The notes below the pieces were generated by a model. The model worked only from the letters and a program-made list of their open reading frames with translations, was not told the origin of the DNA and did no database searches. This document shows positions 31,500-33,926 of a DNA stretch of 33,926 nt, piece after piece. Every line of letters begins with the position of its first letter. Position 1 is the first letter of the stretch. The position numbers and the translations under genes are program-made. Source of the stretch: Actinomycetes bacterium (lineage in GTDB: Bacteria; Actinomycetota; Actinomycetes; Actinomycetales; Cellulomonadaceae); contig JAJYCD010000034.1 in the NCBI GenBank assembly GCA_021778635.1, positions 1 through 33,926 on the forward strand, in the 5' to 3' direction.

Positions 31500-32546
31500 T
31501 CAGCTCGAGACGACCGCGCGGATGGCCTCGGCGAAGTCGTCGACATCAGCGGGCGTGGTGTCGAACGAGCACATCCAGCGCACCTCCCCCGCCCTGTTCC
31601 AGTCGTAGAAGTGCGCATGGTCCCGGATCCGGTCCGCCGCACCCGCCGGCAGCACGGCGAAGACGGCGTTCGCGTCCGTGGGCTGGGTCACCCGGACCCC
31701 GTCGATCGCATCAACCGCCGTCCGGAGGCGCGTCGCCATCGCGTTCGCGTGCTGGGCCGAACGGAGCCAGAGGTCGCCCTCGAGCAGTGCGACGAACTGT
31801 GCCGAGACGAATCGCATCTTCGAGGCGAGCTGCATGGTCACCTTGCGCATGTACCGGAGCCCTTCGGACCGCGCGGGGTCGAGCACGACCACGAGCTCGC
31901 CGTACATGAGGCCGTTCTTCGTGCCACCGAAGGACACGACGTCGACGCCGAGGTCCGTGGTGAGCGCGCGCAAGGACTGCCCGAGATGCGCAGCCGCGTT
32001 GGCGAGCCGTGCCCCGTCAAGGTGCACGGCCATCCCGAGGCCGTGGGCGTGCTCGACGACCGCGCGCAGCTCGTCGACCGAGTACGCAGTGCCGAGCTCG
32101 GTCGTCTGAGTGACGGACACGACACCCGGCTGGGCCCGGTGCTCGTCACCCCAGCCCCACGCTTCGCGGTCGACGAGCTCAGGCGTGAGCTTGCCGTCGG
32201 GGGTCGGCACCGTCAGGAGCTTGAGGCCGCCGACACGCTCGGGTGCGCCGTTCTCGTCGGTCGCGATGTGTGCCGTCTCGGCGCAGATCACCGCTCCCCA
32301 TCGCGGGAGCATCGACTGGAGCGACAACACGTTCGCCCCCGTGCCGTTGAAGACGGGAAATGCCTGAGCGTGCTCTCCGAAGTGCGAGGCGATCACGGTG
32401 CCGAGCCGCGCGGTGTAGGCATCGCCACCGTACGCGACCTGGTGTCCACCGTTCGCATCCGCAAGAGCGAGCAGGATCTCCGGGTGCACACCCGCGTAGT
32501 TGTCGGAGCCGAACTCGTGCCTGTGGGTGTCATGGATCGTCGTCAC
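31500..32546 (-). CDS. ltaE: Low-specificity L-threonine aldolase
   Basis: A 348-residue PLP enzyme (aspartate aminotransferase fold) that splits threonine or allo-threonine to glycine and acetaldehyde. Segments typical of the family are the N-terminal HEFGSDNYAGVHPE, FPVFNGTGANVLSLQ, AVHLDGARLANAAAHLG with the PLP-binding Asp, and VSFGGTKNGLMYGE with the Lys that binds PLP. GTG 32546 is favoured: AATGAT lies six bases upstream, and the family N-terminus matches. The frame running on to 32984 overlaps zur and is a shadow. Closely related beta-eliminating lyases cannot be excluded. Confidence 0.87.
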   Translation of the reverse strand: MTTIHDTHRHEFGSDNYAGVHPEILLALADANGGHQVAYGGDAYTARLGTVIASHFGEHAQAFPVFNGTGANVLSLQSMLPRWGAVICAETAHIATDENGAPERVGGLKLLTVPTPDGKLTPELVDREAWGWGDEHRAQPGVVSVTQTTELGTAYSVDELRAVVEHAHGLGMAVHLDGARLANAAAHLGQSLRALTTDLGVDVVSFGGTKNGLMYGELVVVLDPARSEGLRYMRKVTMQLASKMRFVSAQFVALLEGDLWLRSAQHANAMATRLRTAVDAIDGVRVTQPTDANAVFAVLPAGAADRIRDHAHFYDWNRAGEVRWMCSFDTTPADVDDFAEAIRAVVSS

Positions 32547-32616
32547 CGCTCCATCATTCCCGATGCGGGAGTCGGTCCGGACCTGGTCGACCCACGCGCG
32601 CCCGGGACGCGCCGCG

Positions 32617-33030
32617 TCAATCCTCCGAGAATCCCGCGAGCGCATCCTCGTCACGGCAGTCCGCGCAGATCCCGAACAGCTCGATCGTGTGCGTGATGTC
32701 GCTGAACCCGTGCGCCTGCCCGACGCTCGAGGCCCACTCCTCCGCGCCAGGACCGTCGATCTCGACGGTGCTCCCGCATCGGCGGCACACCAGGTGGTGA
32801 TGATGGTGGCGGGTGCCGCACCGCCGATACACCGACTCTCCGTCTGCGGTCCTGAGCACGTCCACGTCTCCGCGCTCGGACAGCGTCTGTACGGCGCGGT
32901 ACACCGTTGCGAGACCGACCGTCGAGCCGCGCTGGCGAAGGATCTCGTGCAGCTGCTGCGCGCTGCGGAACTCGTCGAGATCATCGAGCAGATCGATGAT
33001 CTCCGTGCGCTGACGCGTGTTGCGCTGCAC
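32617..33030 (-). CDS. zur: Zinc uptake regulator of the Fur family
   Basis: Zur represses zinc uptake and zinc-free ribosomal protein genes when zinc is plentiful. The 137-residue protein has the Fur-type winged helix (RQRTEIIDLLDDL, then FRSAQQLHEILRQRGSTVGLATVYRAVQTL) and metal-binding segments: RCGTRHHHHHLVCRRCG, GFSDITHTIELFGICADC. The His run and the two CxxC pairs favour Zur over Fur. GTG 33030 follows GGGGG at eight bases. Nearby cysteine-free bL32 and bL36 genes agree with this role. I see no Zur box in the window, as the promoter of that operon lies beyond its end. Confidence 0.85.
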   Translation of the reverse strand: MQRNTRQRTEIIDLLDDLDEFRSAQQLHEILRQRGSTVGLATVYRAVQTLSERGDVDVLRTADGESVYRRCGTRHHHHHLVCRRCGSTVEIDGPGAEEWASSVGQAHGFSDITHTIELFGICADCRDEDALAGFSED

Positions 33031-33077
33031 TGTGCGGACCCCCTTCCCTCGCCGAATGCGGAGACCCGAGAGGCTCC

Positions 33078-33083
33078 AGCCTA
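33078..33083 (-). promoter_or_regulatory. Candidate -10 box of zur
   Basis: TAGGCT on the minus strand, about 48 bases before the GTG start. The -35 region (near AAGGTC) is weak. Confidence 0.35.
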
Positions 33084-33185
33084 CGTGAACCCGTCCACGC
33101 GACCTTCCTGCCCGCGTCGCCGTCCCCCGGGCCCCGCCGTCGACCCCGACGCAAGACCGTGCGGTCCGGCGACGACCGCAGCGAC

Positions 33186-33223
33186 GTGAAGGCCCGCCCC
33201 GCGATCGCGGGACGGGCCTTCAC
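33186..33223. terminator. Strong hairpin after the HU gene
   Basis: GTGAAGGCCCG (33186-33196) and CGGGCCTTCAC (33213-33223) pair perfectly. The inner bases 198-211 continue the stem after one mismatch. It lies 14 bases after the HU stop on the minus strand, so it separates HU from zur. Confidence 0.75.
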
Positions 33224-33236
33224 CTCACATGTGTTG

Positions 33237-33512
33237 TCAGTTCGAGACGGCACGCTTCAGCGCCGAGCCGGCGGTGAGCTTCACCCGGAAACCGGCCGGG
33301 ATCTCGAGCTTCTCGCCGGTCTGCGGGTTGACGCCCGTCCGTGCGGAACGCTCCGCACGCGCGACGGCGAACAACCCCGGGATGGTCACGGCCTCGCCGG
33401 CTCCGAGCTGCTCGACCAAGACCTCCTGAAAGGCCTTGAGGGCGGCGTCGGCGACGGAGTTGCTCAGGTCGGCCTTGCCGGCAACGGCCTGGACGAGCTC
33501 GGTGCGGTTCAC
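33237..33512 (-). CDS. HU-family nucleoid DNA-binding protein
   Basis: A 91-residue HU protein that bends and packs DNA. It starts NRTELVQAVAGKADLSNSVADAALKAFQEVLVEQL; the DNA-binding arm is GLFAVARAERSARTGVNPQTGEKLEIPAGFRVKLTAG, with conserved Arg and the NPQTG tip. Unlike the lysine-rich long HupB of mycobacteria and the HupS of Streptomyces, it has no basic tail. It is the short HupA-like type. GTG 33512 follows AGGGAG. It lies between zur and the cysteine-free ribosomal genes. The link to zinc is positional only. Confidence 0.92.
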   Translation of the reverse strand: MNRTELVQAVAGKADLSNSVADAALKAFQEVLVEQLGAGEAVTIPGLFAVARAERSARTGVNPQTGEKLEIPAGFRVKLTAGSALKRAVSN

Positions 33513-33619
33513 AGATGTGCTCCCTGTAGTCGGTAGATGTAGGACGCCCGAGAGACATGTTCCCGGACGGACGGCCGTGCGTGTCGGTGAAGAACCCGAT
33601 CGCGCACGCCCAGAAGAAC

Positions 33620-33790
33620 TTAGTCCTCGAAGGTGACGAGACCGCGCTGTGCAGCGCGGGCGAGTCGCCGCGGGATCCGCACCGTTCGGCCCGCAACGGT
33701 GACGGGAACGAGATCGACGGCGGTGGTCTTCCACTGCGAACGTCGCGCGCGCGTGTTGCTGCGCGACATCTTGCGCTTCGGTACAGCCAT
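33620..33790 (-). CDS. rpmF: Ribosomal protein bL32, cysteine-free form
   Basis: A 56-residue large-subunit ribosomal protein. The start [20 protein letters not shown] is the hallmark of bL32. Standard actinobacterial bL32 carries zinc-binding CxxC pairs in the second half; here that part reads [19 protein letters not shown] and contains no cysteine. Such C-minus paralogues replace the zinc form when zinc is scarce and are usually under Zur. Its ATG overlaps the bL36 stop (TGATG), so the two are co-translated. It was too short for the listed open frames. Confidence 0.9.
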   Translation of the reverse strand: MAVPKRKMSRSNTRARRSQWKTTAVDLVPVTVAGRTVRIPRRLARAAQRGLVTFED

Positions 33791-33912
33791 CAGCCCTGTC
33801 GTCCCTTCCAGCGGGGGTTCTTCTTGTTGATCACGAACACCTTGCCGCGACGGCGGACCACGATGGAGCCGTCCTTCTGCTTCAGGGATCGCAGTGACGC
33901 GCGCACCTTCAT
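33790..33912 (-). CDS. rpmJ: Ribosomal protein bL36, cysteine-free form
   Basis: A 40-residue ribosomal protein of the C-minus (zinc-independent) bL36 type. It starts [19 protein letters not shown] and ends NPRWKGRQG; the four metal ligands (Cys and His) of the zinc form are absent. The ATG follows GGAGG at nine bases, and the operon promoter should lie to the right of the window end. Such paralogues are typically repressed by Zur in actinobacteria; the neighbour zur fits. Other members (bL28, bL33, uS14 paralogues) may follow outside the window, but this is inference. Confidence 0.9.
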   Translation of the reverse strand: MKVRASLRSLKQKDGSIVVRRRGKVFVINKKNPRWKGRQG

Positions 33913-33926
33913 GAGTTCTGTCCTCC

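Noticed and set aside
32547-32984. The extension of the threonine aldolase frame into zur
   Set aside because: It overlaps the zur coding sequence on the same strand, has no aldolase similarity, and the internal GTG at 32546 matches the family start.
33030-33236. A Zur box between zur and the HU gene
   Set aside because: No AT-rich palindrome like known Zur sites is present; only a GC-rich terminator hairpin and a possible -10 box were found.
1-33926. Search for CRISPR arrays, insertion sequences, integrases, tRNA and rRNA genes
   Set aside because: No regularly spaced repeats, no transposase or integrase motifs, and no tRNA cloverleaf or rRNA sequence was noticed on either strand.

Overview
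The window is a stretch of ordinary chromosome from a very GC-rich actinobacterium. Gene content and order point to the Micrococcales, most likely a Cellulomonas-like genus (inference from gene order and protein style; no search was run). Evidence includes the pafB-pafC-tatA-tatC-dagK-helY block, RbpA, GarA, the DUF881/Sbp/DUF881 cluster known from mycobacteria (Rv1822-Rv1830), and many genes whose -10 box lies 5-8 bases before the start codon, as in leaderless actinobacterial genes. I see no rRNA, tRNA, CRISPR array, insertion sequence, integrase or phage gene.

Layout: (1) 1-4335, the end of rpe, then an FMN riboswitch and the overlapping riboflavin operon ribD-ribE-ribBA-ribH. (2) 4397-6055, hisE, hisG and a PH-domain membrane protein. 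(3) 6067-14754, a DUF3866-type gene on the minus strand, diverging from pafB-pafC, a small membrane protein, tatA-tatC, a diacylglycerol-kinase-like gene and the helicase helY. (4) 14824-18987, an amidohydrolase, an intergenic region with a promoter and a foldable RNA, lnt, and a decayed polyprenol-phosphate mannosyltransferase (ppm) pseudogene. (5) 19093-22295, rbpA behind a SigR/SigH-type promoter, an aldo/keto reductase, an intergenic stretch with a MarR-type operator but no recognisable MarR gene, small ORFs and a metallo-beta-lactamase-fold protein. (6) 22400-28694, an orphan ParA-like ATPase converging on the minus-strand cluster pgsA-DUF881-sbp-DUF881-garA-ftsR-(bifunctional nuclease)-merR. 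(7) 28858-33912, a CoA-binding protein, a DEAD-box helicase behind a long foldable leader, a threonine aldolase, zur, an HU protein and two cysteine-free ribosomal proteins, bL32 and bL36.

How the parts work together: the riboflavin operon is under FMN feedback through the riboswitch, and the sequence suggests control of ribD translation. The pafBC, rbpA, zur and cysteine-free ribosomal genes belong to stress circuits (DNA damage, thiol/oxidative stress and zinc shortage). GarA, FtsR and the DUF881/Sbp proteins link central metabolism, division and the cell envelope in other actinobacteria. No clearly new multi-gene defence or mobile system is visible. The most promising unexplained signals are two foldable RNA regions (29354-29503 before the DEAD-box helicase and 16599-16713 before lnt), a short leaderless upstream ORF coupled to garA, the ppm pseudogene and the orphan MarR-type operator.
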